From: Euryarchaeota archaeon
Lineage (GTDB): Archaea > Thermoplasmatota > SW-10-69-26 > JACQPN01
Length of the DNA stretch: 64,000 nucleotides
Direction: 5' to 3'
NCBI GenBank assembly: GCA_016207515.1
Contig: JACQPN010000019.1
Location: 1-64,000, forward strand
Part shown: positions 31,189 through 41,200 of the stretch, in pieces
How positions within the stretch are numbered: position 1 is the stretch's first letter
How the letters are laid out: every line of letters begins with the position of its first letter
Program-made: the position numbers and the translations under genes
Notes under the pieces: model-generated
What the model was told of the DNA's origin: nothing
Databases searched by the model: none
The model's input: only the letters and a program-made list of their open reading frames with translations

Positions 31189-32804
31189 GCCGGCGTCGGT
31201 AGATCGAAGAGCCCGTTGGACTGGGGCGGATCCGCCACCCGTACCAGCATGTCGCGCCCGATCTCCAACTCCCCGCTTGTAGCGTTGATGGAGACGCGGA
31301 CGTTCCCGGCCACGTCCGAACGGAACGGGACGACGATGGTCCTCTGCTGGCTTTCCCGCAGCGATATGACGTCCTCGAACACCTTGGAGCCGGGTCCGAC
31401 GAGCTTGAGGGACACGGTCATGGCGAGCCCCACGTCGTCGGAGACGTCGAAGTTGTTGTTGTAATTGCTCAATGTGACGTTGAGCTGGGCTTCCTGTCTC
31501 GGCCGCGGCTCGATGACCGGGACACTCAACGTGAAGCCTCGTTGCGCGGTCGTCAAAGCATAGAAATCGTCGCCCTTGTAAAGGATCGAGATGACGCGGT
31601 ATGTCGTGAGTCCGGCCGCACGGATGGGCTCGGCTGGAAGCCTCGCGAGGCGGGCGTTGCCGGAGACGAACGAATCCGCCTGGAACGCGGCACTGGTCAC
31701 GATCCGACCCGAGGCGTCGAGGGCGAATGCGTCCCCGCCCGTCGAGCCCGATTGCACGTCCGGCGCGGTGTCGTTCACTTGCACGATGATGGCCTCGGCC
31801 TGGGAAAGGCCTTGCCCCGCGATCTGGCGCGCCTCGTGGCGGTAGGCGAGGGTGGTCACCGGGCGCGCCGCGACCGGCACTGCGACCGCGGAGCTCCCTA
31901 GCGAGTTCTCGTCGCCGACGAGGTGGGCTTCGATGACCAATAGCGCGGAGTTGGCGTTCCCCGTGACCTCGGATGGCTGGAAGCGCGCTATCACGCGGCC
32001 GTTGCTGTCGGCGGCCTCACGTTTGATCACGCGCCCCACGTCCTTGTTCTGGACGACGATCTCCGCGAGCCTTCCTGCGGCCTCCCGGAACACGGCCGTC
32101 ACCTCGACGGGCTCCGAGGGCGCCACCGCCGTGGTCTGGAGGAGGGTGAGGTTGCCGGCTCCTATGTCGGTGTAGCCCTTGATCCTCTCTTCCGGGAAGA
32201 ACGTCCCCGGGATGTCGATCGCGACGCCCGATGCGGTGACGGAGAAAGGCCTCACCGACACGCTGGTCGGCGGAATGGTCGGGTCTGGTGTGGTGGATAG
32301 GAGCAGGACCTCCACTTTCATGGAATAGCTCCCCGGAAGGAGGACGGGGAACGGTTTGCCGCTCTCCCCGTCGAGGTCGAACTGGGCCCGGAACTGGTAC
32401 GCGCTGAGTTTTGTGAGTTTGGCCGGGATGACGCCCGTGGTCGTGGCGATGGAGGCGTTGATCACGTAGTTGTCGGGCCCCGACGGTGGTGCCCCGCGGT
32501 CGTCTTGCAAATCGATCACGGCAGTGAGGTTATACCCCACGTAGTTCACGCCCGAGGCCGCATGGTGCGGTCGGGCGCCGTCGTAATATGGGTTCGAATA
32601 CACCATGGGAGGCACGGAGCCTGTGACGGGTGTCGTTGGGATGCCGCCGATCGTTGGTTGCGCGGCCTCGTCCTTCCAAGCCTCGGATCCATAGCCGGCC
32701 TTGAGCTCCCGTAGCGCCGGAACGACCACGCCTTGCGAAACGGCGGGGGGCGACAGGACCGCCGAGGCAACGAGCAGAATGAAGACAAGGATGACCGGTT
32801 TCAT
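31131..32804 (-). CDS. large secreted surface protein with sorting-like C-terminus
   Basis: A 557-residue protein. ATG 32804 follows the ribosome-binding GGAGGAGA and starts a clear signal peptide (MKPVILVFILLVASAVLSPPAVS). The mature part has several beta-sandwich-like repeats with Thr/Val/Pro-rich strands and N-glycosylation sequons (NLTA, NASI, NATS). It ends DLPTPAYVLGAAAVIAAGLSRRRS, a proline motif, membrane helix and Arg tail resembling archaeal sorting signals. A TATA-like AATATAAGG lies upstream. The Arg-tailed helix is encoded opposite the end of the glycosyltransferase gene. Confidence 0.75.
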   Translation of the reverse strand: MKPVILVFILLVASAVLSPPAVSQGVVVPALRELKAGYGSEAWKDEAAQPTIGGIPTTPVTGSVPPMVYSNPYYDGARPHHAASGVNYVGYNLTAVIDLQDDRGAPPSGPDNYVINASIATTTGVIPAKLTKLSAYQFRAQFDLDGESGKPFPVLLPGSYSMKVEVLLLSTTPDPTIPPTSVSVRPFSVTASGVAIDIPGTFFPEERIKGYTDIGAGNLTLLQTTAVAPSEPVEVTAVFREAAGRLAEIVVQNKDVGRVIKREAADSNGRVIARFQPSEVTGNANSALLVIEAHLVGDENSLGSSAVAVPVAARPVTTLAYRHEARQIAGQGLSQAEAIIVQVNDTAPDVQSGSTGGDAFALDASGRIVTSAAFQADSFVSGNARLARLPAEPIRAAGLTTYRVISILYKGDDFYALTTAQRGFTLSVPVIEPRPRQEAQLNVTLSNYNNNFDVSDDVGLAMTVSLKLVGPGSKVFEDVISLRESQQRTIVVPFRSDVAGNVRVSINATSGELEIGRDMLVRVADPPQSNGLFDLPTPAYVLGAAAVIAAGLSRRRS

Positions 32805-32955
32805 TGCGCGTCTCCTCCTTGAGATAAAGGACGCCTTATATTGCTTTTGGACCGTTCTTTGCAACGCAACAAGAAACGTGCCGGTCGAAGGACGCTGGGC
32901 CTTCGCCCGATCGAACGACGCCTCCTTGCCGCGAATCGACGCTTTGGCTGGCTTC

Positions 32956-33591
32956 TCAACTCTTCCTTTTGGACGCCAACGCCCGCTCCAACTGCGCTAG
33001 CTTCCGGCGCAGCTGCGCATTCTCCGCGGAGACCTGCAACTCACCTCTGGTCTTTTCGATGAGGCCGCGCGCGACGTCCTGCTTGCGCCGCAGAGCCCCC
33101 AATGCAGACGTGTGGTTGAACCGCATGAGGATCTCGAACAGCATCTCCATCTCCTCGACCCGCTTCGACGCGAGCGCGTGGTCGGATCTCCTCATGCAAT
33201 CGAGGGAAAGTCGACGCAATTCGCCGATGGCATCGCCAAGGCCCAGAAGGTAAGCGTCCTCGGGGACGTTGATGTCACGCGGCAACGGCACGGGAAGGCC
33301 CCGGGCGATGGACCTCACGACCGCGGCCTCGGCAAGTTCCGCGAGGGCGTCGATCGCGAACCCCGCGAAGTAAAGGTCGGGGTACTTCGCGAGCACGCGT
33401 TTCAACCGCGCCGCCTCGCTTGTGGCCGCCGCAAGCGCGATGCGCTCGTCCCGGCCTGCGTGGAGGGCCCGCACCGAATCCCCGGAGAGGCGGGTGATCG
33501 CCCTGGCGGAGACGATGCCACGCTCGCGCGCCTGGTCGCGGGCCGTGAGGACGCGTTCCAGTCGGTCCGCGATTCGCCTAATCCCTTTCAC
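32956..33591 (-). CDS. archaeal translin-family protein
   Basis: A 211-residue, all-helical protein of the translin family. Family marks are YFAGFAIDALAELAEAA, LPRDINVPEDAYLLGLGDAIGELRRLSLD and GALRRKQDVARGLIEKTRGEL. Translins bind single-stranded RNA or DNA and some archaeal ones have nuclease activity. GTG 33591 gives the typical start MKGIRRIADRLERVL; the longer frame to 33696 is basic, non-family sequence. It is divergent from the dehydrogenase gene that follows. The C-terminus is a Lys/Arg-rich coiled coil. Confidence 0.88.
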   Translation of the reverse strand: MKGIRRIADRLERVLTARDQARERGIVSARAITRLSGDSVRALHAGRDERIALAAATSEAARLKRVLAKYPDLYFAGFAIDALAELAEAAVVRSIARGLPVPLPRDINVPEDAYLLGLGDAIGELRRLSLDCMRRSDHALASKRVEEMEMLFEILMRFNHTSALGALRRKQDVARGLIEKTRGELQVSAENAQLRRKLAQLERALASKRKS

Positions 33592-33700
33592 GCGTGGTGA
33601 TACGAGGCACGCAATACTTAACCCTCGCACACGGGAAGGGTGTCGCCCTTGTCCACGACTCGCGGCCCTGCACCGCGCACGGGAGGCGTGCGGCAAGGGG

Positions 33701-33707
33701 TTTATTG
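33701..33707 (+). promoter_or_regulatory. TATA box of dehydrogenase gene
   Basis: TTTATTG centred about 25 bases before GTG 33729; it helped choose that start over GTG 33723. Confidence 0.55.
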
Positions 33708-33728
33708 CGGGACGCTCATCCTGTGCCC

Positions 33729-34664
33729 GTGAAAATCATCGTCCCAGAGACCATCTCGGAGGCGGGCCTCAAGGTCCTTCGCGAACGCTTCGACGTCGAT
33801 ACCAAGGCGATGGACCGGGCAGAGATCGAGGAGGCGATCCGGGGCGCCGATGCGCTCCTCGTGCGTAGTGCTACGAAGGTCGATGGGAAGCTCATCGAAC
33901 TTGGCGGCAGGTTAAAGGTCATCGGCCGCGCGGGCGTTGGGGTGGACAACATCGATGTCCCGGCGGCGGCGAAGCGAGGGATCGTGGTCGTGAACGCTCC
34001 GACGGCCGCCACCGAATCCGTGGCTGAACTCACGATCGGAATGATGCTCGCGTTGGCACGCGGCCTGCCGCGCGCGGACGGCTCAATGAAACGGGGCGAG
34101 TGGCTAAAGAAGGATTTGATGGGGACACAACTCCACGACAAGACCCTCGGACTCATCGGCATCGGCCGCATCGGCGCGCGCGTCGCCGAGATCGCGAAAG
34201 CACTTGGGATGACCATCGTCGCCTACGACCCGTTCGTCGATGCCGGCACGATGGTCCGCTACAATGCGACGAAGATGACGTCGCCTCAAGAGGTCGTCGA
34301 GCGCGCCGATTTCGTGAGCATGCACCTCCTCCTTAACGATGAGACGCGCAACCTCATGGACGCGTCACTCCTTTCGAAGATGAAGCCGGGTGCTTTCCTC
34401 GTGAACGTGAGCCGCGGCGGGGTGATCGACGAGAAGGCGCTCTATGACGCCCTCAAGGCCAAGCGCCTTGCAGGCGCGGCGTTGGACGTCTACGAGAGCG
34501 AGCCTCCGAAGGCTAGCCCGCTCTTGACCCTCGAAAACGTGATCCTCACACCGCACATAGGCGCCTCGACGCGGGAAGCGCAGGATGCCGCGGGCCTCAT
34601 AGTTGCCGAGGACGTGAAACGCGTCCTTCTTGGGGAGCGGCCGCTCTACCCTGTGAAAATCTAG
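33729..34664 (+). CDS. serA: D-3-phosphoglycerate dehydrogenase-like 2-hydroxyacid dehydrogenase
   Basis: A 311-residue D-isomer-specific 2-hydroxyacid dehydrogenase. Motifs: GRAGVGVDNIDVPAA, NAPTAATESVAELT, the NAD loop GLIGIGRIGARVAEIAKALGM with D at the following strand end (YDPF), NVSRGGVIDEKAL (catalytic Arg) and PHIGASTREAQ (catalytic His). It lacks the C-terminal ACT domain of long SerA, like many archaeal and type III enzymes. The likely role is the first step of serine synthesis, oxidising 3-phosphoglycerate. GTG 33729 lies 25 bases from a TATA box. Confidence 0.88.
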   Translation: MKIIVPETISEAGLKVLRERFDVDTKAMDRAEIEEAIRGADALLVRSATKVDGKLIELGGRLKVIGRAGVGVDNIDVPAAAKRGIVVVNAPTAATESVAELTIGMMLALARGLPRADGSMKRGEWLKKDLMGTQLHDKTLGLIGIGRIGARVAEIAKALGMTIVAYDPFVDAGTMVRYNATKMTSPQEVVERADFVSMHLLLNDETRNLMDASLLSKMKPGAFLVNVSRGGVIDEKALYDALKAKRLAGAALDVYESEPPKASPLLTLENVILTPHIGASTREAQDAAGLIVAEDVKRVLLGERPLYPVKI

Positions 34665-34727
34665 AATGCGTGATGGAAGACGGTCTTAGACCCTAGCACT
34701 ACGGGCGCGTGCCAAGGAAAACTGGCA

Positions 34728-36539
34728 TCAGTTCATGGTCATGCGCCAGGCGTTTCCAGTGTCCGGCGCGGGGCTAACGGGAAGCGATTGGCTTTGGACG
34801 GTCTCATCGCCGCACGCGACCGCAAAGACCGTTATCAGATAGGCACCATTTCCTCCCCACGGCGTACTGGCGGCGAGCGCGACCAGGCCCCTTCCGCCCG
34901 GGGGGTTGGAGGCTTGCGGGCTCGCGACCGTCTCGCCGTTTGGAAGCCGCACCGTGAACCTGAACGTGTCCGGAGAGTTGGCCGTGGCCGCCGATGACGC
35001 CGCCTCATCGACCCATTCGAGGGTGAAATTCACGGACTCGACTGTCCCGTTCGTCATGTTCACCATCACCGTCCTTTCCGTCGATTGGCCTTCCGTCGTC
35101 GTTCCCGTCACGGGGGCGACGTTGAGAACACCGATAGGCCGCGTCACGTTGTCCGTCGGCGGAAGCTCGGCCACACGATCGAACCGATCCGTACCGCCCA
35201 CGTAGCCGGCGCCTATCACGGCCGGGATGAGGAGGATCGCGACCACGGCGATAGCAGGCTTCGTGACAAGGTCGAAGGTGGACCGGCGCGCCGGGGCCGC
35301 AACGACCTCTGGCGCCGCCCGTTTCTTTGTGATCCAACGATTGTAGAGGATGAACGCGGCCATCGTGAAAAGACCAACGGCCGCGGAGGCCGCCCAATAG
35401 AGTTTGGGGCGAGTCCCTACTTCCGAGAAGGCGTTGTACATCGTCCCCCCGACGCCCGCCCCGACCGTGAGACCGATCCCCACCGGGATGAAGGCATACC
35501 CGAGGTAGACCGCCACCCGGTCCTGGGGGGCGATCTTCGAGACGTACGCGTAGAAACACGGGTGTGCGACCACCTCTCCGATACTCACCAGGACGGCGCC
35601 GAGGATGAAGAGTCCCGGGACGACGCCGAGGAACACGGTGCCGACCACGTAGAGGCCTATTCCGGCGATCATCGTCGGGAGCGACGGCAGCTTCTCGACG
35701 AATTTCCCGATGGGCGAACCCATGAGGATGATGACACCCGGGTTCACGGTCGCAAGAAACGCAGGCGTGAACCAGTCGGGCATCGCATGGAAATCCGTCA
35801 TGTAGAGCGGCGCGTAGAACTGGAACTGCGCGTACATGAACCAAAAGCCGCTGTAAAGAAGCAGGAGGAGGAGGAACGCCGGGTCCTTGAAGACGCCGAC
35901 CAGCGCCCCGAGCGCCCCGAACACGCTCTTTCCCGTCTGCGGCGGGCGGACATTCCTGTACAGGAGAAAGATGATCGCGACGTTCAACGCGATGAGACCG
36001 GCTGAGACAAAGAAGACGAGGCCATAGAATTCCGGCGGGATCGTGAACGCGATCGCGAGCGGCACGAGGAACGCGCCCATGTTCACGGCCATGTAATAGA
36101 TGACGAACCCGAAGTTACGCTGTTCCGGGGAGGTGGATTGGGCGACCACGGCCGTGGCTATCGGTTTGAAGGCCCCGGCACCGACACCGAGCGCCACGAT
36201 GCTCGCGATGATCGCGACGGGCTCGGAGACCGATCCAAGCGCGAAATAACCGATCCCGAGGAGGGCGAAGGCGAGGATCAACGAGATCCGGTAACCGTAT
36301 TTTTCGGCCAGGGCCGCCGCGACAAGGGGGACGAAATAGAGAAGGGGCTGAAGGACCGCGAGGAAGCCTCCGACCTCCACGGAGGAAAAACCCCGCGTCC
36401 TCACCATGTATACGGTGAAGATCGCGAGCATCCCGTAATAGGCGCCGCGCTCGAGGAGTTCTATGAAATTGATGAGCCAGAATGTCCGAGGATACGTCGA
36501 GAAGACCCTACCCATCTTTGAGACGGCCGACTCGCCCAC
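34728..36539 (-). CDS. MFS/POT-type transporter with extra extracytoplasmic domain
   Basis: A 603-residue protein. The first 415 residues are a 12-segment MFS carrier with FIELLERGAYYGMLAIFTVYM near the start, the E-R-x-x-Y-Y-G signature of proton-coupled peptide (POT/PTR2) transporters. An additional hydrophobic segment (KPAIAVVAILLIPAVIGAGYVGG, about 425-447) leads to about 155 residues of extracytoplasmic beta-rich sequence with sequons (NVTRP, NMTNGT, NFTLE). Such a C-terminal domain is not normal in bacterial POT proteins. It likely imports small peptides, matching the secreted protease in this window. Confidence 0.82.
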   Translation of the reverse strand: MGESAVSKMGRVFSTYPRTFWLINFIELLERGAYYGMLAIFTVYMVRTRGFSSVEVGGFLAVLQPLLYFVPLVAAALAEKYGYRISLILAFALLGIGYFALGSVSEPVAIIASIVALGVGAGAFKPIATAVVAQSTSPEQRNFGFVIYYMAVNMGAFLVPLAIAFTIPPEFYGLVFFVSAGLIALNVAIIFLLYRNVRPPQTGKSVFGALGALVGVFKDPAFLLLLLLYSGFWFMYAQFQFYAPLYMTDFHAMPDWFTPAFLATVNPGVIILMGSPIGKFVEKLPSLPTMIAGIGLYVVGTVFLGVVPGLFILGAVLVSIGEVVAHPCFYAYVSKIAPQDRVAVYLGYAFIPVGIGLTVGAGVGGTMYNAFSEVGTRPKLYWAASAAVGLFTMAAFILYNRWITKKRAAPEVVAAPARRSTFDLVTKPAIAVVAILLIPAVIGAGYVGGTDRFDRVAELPPTDNVTRPIGVLNVAPVTGTTTEGQSTERTVMVNMTNGTVESVNFTLEWVDEAASSAATANSPDTFRFTVRLPNGETVASPQASNPPGGRGLVALAASTPWGGNGAYLITVFAVACGDETVQSQSLPVSPAPDTGNAWRMTMN

Positions 36540-36576
36540 GGCTTACACACCGCCGACATCGGCGCTCAGCATCGTT

Positions 36577-37020
36577 TCAGTCTTCCCTCGAAAGAAGCAC
36601 GAGGCACTTTGCCGACCTTGCGATGTGCTCTGTCTTCGAACCCCGTAACACCTCGCCGAATCCTTTTCGGTCGAGCGAATGCATCACGATCACGTCGTGG
36701 CTCGCGGTCTCGCGGATGATCTCGTCCGCGACCTTTCCCTTGACGGCCTTCTCATTGGCCGCCACCCCGTGTTTCTTGCATACGGCTTGAGCCTTCGCGA
36801 GCATCCGTAGCGACGAGTCCTCCGTCGGGAATATCTCGTCCCCTTCGTCCTCATCGAACTCCTCGACCGTCGTCTCCGGGGCCGTCTCGAACCCTTTTTG
36901 CATTACGTTGAAGAGCGTGACCTGGAGGCCCGGCGTGGCTTTGAACAGGATCAAGGCGCGCTCCATCGCGGCGAAGGAACGCTCGGAGCCGTCGAGGGGG
37001 AATAGGAGGCGGAGGACCAT
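36577..37020 (-). CDS. universal stress protein family protein
   Basis: A 147-residue UspA-fold protein. It starts VLRLLFPLDGSERSFAAMERAL and ends DVIVMHSLDRKGFGEVLRGSKTEHIARSAKCLVLL, where the G-x2-x9-G-S type ATP loop and the SxxxxHI region are visible. An acidic loop (EEFDEDEGDEIFPTED) is inserted in the middle. ATG 37020 lies 26 bases from a TTATAGG-type TATA box (about 37042-37049, minus reading CCTATAA), so the mRNA is leaderless. The role in stress response is inferred from the family. Confidence 0.85.
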   Translation of the reverse strand: MVLRLLFPLDGSERSFAAMERALILFKATPGLQVTLFNVMQKGFETAPETTVEEFDEDEGDEIFPTEDSSLRMLAKAQAVCKKHGVAANEKAVKGKVADEIIRETASHDVIVMHSLDRKGFGEVLRGSKTEHIARSAKCLVLLSRED

Positions 37021-37073
37021 TAGGGGGCCGATATTGTACATCGTTATAGGTTTTGCCGCTATGCCACCGGCGG

Positions 37074-38231
37074 TCACGCTGGCCGCGGCGCGCCCTGGAA
37101 AGGGATGGAGGCCAGGACCTCTGATTCTAGGGCGGCTGCGTCTTCGGTTGAGATCCCCAGTTTTTCTCGTAACCTTGCTAGCACTGCGTGCTCCTTCGAA
37201 GTGACTTCACCGTCTTCGGCCGCGCCTTCAAGAGCAGCCCTGTACACCTCGAGTTTCTTGTAGGCCACATACGTCGGCGTGTTCGAAACGTTGGGCATCG
37301 CCGCCTTGGCCACGCCCTCGGCGACGCGTTGGATGGGCGCTATCGCGAAAACGAGCAACGCGGCGGCGAGGATTCCCAGGTACGGCCCGAACCCGCTCTG
37401 TTGAAAGAACGTCTGGGCGGCCTCGCTGACAAGGAAAAACGCGGCGATGAAAAACGCGGCGACGGTGCTTTGTTTCACCGTCCAACGGATCTTGAGGTCC
37501 ACATCGAACAATTGGGTCCGGAGGATCCCGTAGGCCAAGAGCGGCACATAGACCAGCGTAAGCATCGGAACGAAGAGAATGAAACGGAGGTCTCCGACGC
37601 CACCCGTGGTCGAAGGCAAGGCCAAAACCGAGATTATCGCCAATATCCGCAACGCGTCACGAATACCAAATGCGATCGCGAAGGCTTTCGCTCGTCTCCT
37701 GACAGTCTCGGTACGAGCGCTTCGAAACGCCCAAACGGCCACCACGAGCGCGAATATCGTCACGCCCAACGAAAGCAGATTGTACGTGAAGGACAAGGGT
37801 CCCGAACGCGATTCGAAGTGGGCGATGGGGGTCTCGCGGTTGAAACCGCCGATGAACAACCCAGTGTTCGTGAACCAATATGCCTCAAGTAAGGCCGCTA
37901 CGAGAAGTAGAGCACCTTGGACGACGGGGCTCCTGAACGGCCTTGACAACGGCGTATCCAATGTCGCGAGGAAGAAGAAGTAGAGGATCGGCACCACGAT
38001 GATGGCCGTCACACCGACCGCCTGCAGGCCAAAGGCCGAGTTCGCATCATCGACCATGAAGAGAAGCCCGGTGGCGGTCCCCGCGACGGTTCCTTCGAAG
38101 AAAAGGACGACCGCAAGCCACCGATTGGCTCTTCGCGTGGGCGCGCTGAAGTAGACCACGGCCGCCATCATCCACGCGATGACCAGGGCGAGAAGACCCG
38201 GCAGTCCCCAAAGGTTGAAGACAAAGCCCAC
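37074..38231 (-). CDS. multi-pass membrane protein with cytoplasmic helical tail
   Basis: A 385-residue protein with about nine hydrophobic segments (GLPGLLALVIAWMMAAVVYF through LGILAAALLVFAIAPIQ). The arrangement resembles the N-terminal 7TM sensor part of some histidine kinases, and the loop GILRTQLFDVDLKIRWTVKQS is typical of those. There is no kinase domain. The C-terminal 75 residues are helical and acidic with EDGEVTSKEHAVLARLREKLGIS, like TerB-type helical units. GTG 38231 is 26 bases from ATTATAACC and so leaderless. The function is unknown. Confidence 0.72.
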   Translation of the reverse strand: MGFVFNLWGLPGLLALVIAWMMAAVVYFSAPTRRANRWLAVVLFFEGTVAGTATGLLFMVDDANSAFGLQAVGVTAIIVVPILYFFFLATLDTPLSRPFRSPVVQGALLLVAALLEAYWFTNTGLFIGGFNRETPIAHFESRSGPLSFTYNLLSLGVTIFALVVAVWAFRSARTETVRRRAKAFAIAFGIRDALRILAIISVLALPSTTGGVGDLRFILFVPMLTLVYVPLLAYGILRTQLFDVDLKIRWTVKQSTVAAFFIAAFFLVSEAAQTFFQQSGFGPYLGILAAALLVFAIAPIQRVAEGVAKAAMPNVSNTPTYVAYKKLEVYRAALEGAAEDGEVTSKEHAVLARLREKLGISTEDAAALESEVLASIPFQGAPRPA

Positions 38232-38253
38232 AGCGACCAATCCTGGAGGATGG

Positions 38254-41200
38254 TTATAATCCCGATTGTCCGCCTCGCCCTCGGCCCTTGAAACGTCTGC
38301 CAAGGACGACCGGCAACGCCGGGAGCAGCGCTCCAACGGACGGAGTCGAGATCAGCCCCTCGCCATCGTCCACGCTTCCGTTGTCATTCGCATCATTGTA
38401 GGCCGTCATGGAGCCGTCGCCGTTCTCCGCGATCTTCGGGTTGAGGACCAGTCCGGTCTGGCTGGCCCTTCCCGAATTCGCGCTCTCGCCACCCGAACTC
38501 ACGGCCGTTACCGTGTAGTGGCACGTGGTCCCCGCGGGGCACGTGGAATCCACGTGTGACCGGGTGTCGCCGAGTCGGGCGAGGAGCCGCGGCTCGCCAT
38601 CGCCTTCGGCCCTGTAAACACGATATTCTCCTGGCACAGCGCTTCCGTTGTATGCCGGTTCGCGCCACGTGACGCTGATGTCGTTCGCGCCGGGTCCGGG
38701 GGCGGCACTGATGTCTTGCGGGTCGTGGGGGGCGACGTTGTACTGGAGGACCGCGTCCTTTTCACCGTCGTCGTCGGAACCGCCGAAGATCAACACGTGC
38801 TCACCCGTCCAGACGGCGCTTGCGCAGCAGGCCGGTTCCGGTAGGGTCGCTTCCGAAAGCTCGAGCGTACCGTTCGACGGGTCGAACCGCCAGACGTTTT
38901 GTGAATTCGAACCGTTGTCTTCGCCTCCGAAGAGGTAGACGTACTGCCCGCTATACGCGGCGGCAGCGCAACAGATGTTGTCCGTCAATTCACCGATCTT
39001 TTCGACGGTTCCCGTGGATGGATCGAACCGCAAGATCTCACCCTTGTTATCCGAGTCGTTCCGCGCGCCGAACAGATAGATCGACGGGCCGACCGACGCT
39101 GCGGCCGCGCAGCAGATGTTCCTACTCAGATCACCGATGTCGGTCACACCGTTCGTCGCGGGGTCGAACCGCAGGATATCGTACGATTGCGTGGAGGCAT
39201 TGTAATCGCCAAAGAGGTACCCTTTCCCGTCCGCCCATCCCGCCGCCTTGCAGCAGATGTTCTTCGTGAGGTCTCCGATGTCCGTGACACTGTTCATTGC
39301 TGGATCGAAGCGAAGGATATCGCCCGGGTACCCACTTCCGTTGAAACCCCCGAAAAGGTAAACGTAGTCTCCGCTCCATAGTGCGCTCACCGAGCAGAGT
39401 GGCTCCACCAGGTCCGCGACGTGCTCGAATTCGTCGAGCGCGTCGTCATAGCGAAGGATCTCCGCCGTGCAGGCCGTGCCGTTCCTTCCACCGAAGATGT
39501 AAGCGTCCTCGCCCGTCCAGACGGAGGCCGTGTCGCCGAGACCGTCGGGAAGGGCTGCCTCGCGAGGCGTCACCGTGTCGCCACGCGGAGTGAAGTTCGC
39601 CGCCTGCTCGCTCCTATTGCCTTCCCCCACGACGTTCATCGTGGCGACCGCGTAGAACCATTCGGTCCCGCTGACCCCGCCCGTGTCATCCACGTACGAG
39701 AAAGCCGACGAGCCGAGCTCCGCCGCAAGGGCGCCGGGGAATTCGGATGACGTCGCCATGCGATAGAGGCGGTAACCCGTGAAGTTGGTGCCGCCGTTAT
39801 CTCCCGGCGCTTCCCAACCGAGCGAAATCTGCCCGGCCTCAGGCCCGGAAACGGCGGTCAGGTTTACGGGCGCGCCCGGGTAGCCGAGGCTCGTCGCCGA
39901 AACCACACCCGTAGGTTGGCCTTCGCCGGCGGCATTCTCCGCCGTCATCCGGTAATAGACCGTCTCGTGGTTTCCGAGGCCCGTGTGGGTGAAGGAGGTG
40001 ACGTTTCCAAGGAAGAAACCGCCTTGGCTTGCCGATTGATCGTCACCAAACATGAGGTTGTAGTGCAGGACCGGAGCGCCGCCGTCGCTTGACGGCGGTG
40101 ACCAGGAGATCGTGATCTCACCGGGGGCCGGACCGCCCGAAGCCGCAAGACCTTGGGGCACCGAAGGCGCCGCGAACGTGGTTGCGGTTGCTTCGTTACT
40201 CGCCTCCCCTTCGCCGACGAGGTTAACAGCGGTCAACCGGTGGGAGCGCGTGTGATTTTCCGGGAGCCCTATGTCAGCCGCGTTCGTGGCCGCCGCCGAT
40301 ACGTTCTTGATGAAGGTCCATGGCCCCGCCGACACCCGACCGTAGAGGCGGTAGTGCGTGATGTTCATCCCGCCGTCGCCTGCCGGCGGCTGCCACGATA
40401 GGTTGATCGCGTTCCGGCTGCCCTCCGAAACGAAGTTCTCTGGGGCGCTAGGCGTGCTGAAAGAGGTGGCGCTCACTTCAGGCGAGAACGGACTCGGGCC
40501 TACGCAGTTTGCGGCGCGCACCTGATAATATCTGGTGACGTTGGCGCCGACCCCCATGGCCTTCCAGCCAAGGATGTACGGCGGGAACGTTTCTAGATTG
40601 GGTAGATCTCCACTGGCGCCTCCCCACTTGATTTGCATCGACTCACGAGCGCACCCTCCGTCATCCAACGGGTGTTGCCAGGCCACCTGGACCGTTCCGG
40701 CTTCGGGGCCCGCGAACGCGGTGACATCGATGGGTTCGCTTGGGAGGTTGTAGGTCGTCGCGCTGGCCTCGTTGCTCCGTGGACTCTCACCGCTAGCCGT
40801 CGACGCCGTGATCCGATAGTAGCGCGTCGCGCCAAGGGGAAGTCCCGTGTCGACGTACGTCGTGACGTTACCGATGGTTGCGAAGAGCGAAAGGCTTCCC
40901 GAGGCGCTACCGCGATAGACGGTGTAATTCGTGATGCTCGAGGAGTACGTGTTGTTAAGTGGCGGCTGCCAGGTAAGAGTGATTTCGCCCGAGGCCGGTC
41001 CCGCATAAGCGGCGAGGGTTTGGGGGGCCCCCGGCCCGAGCCCGTACCGCACGATCTTGTTCAAGCGGCCGCCATCGTAGCCCCCGAAGACGTAGGAGTT
41101 CGTACCATCCCACACCGCACTCGTATAGTCACGCCCCGTGGGGAGCCTGGCGGTCATGGTGGTGACGGTGTCCGTGCCGGGATTGTAGCCAACGATTTCA

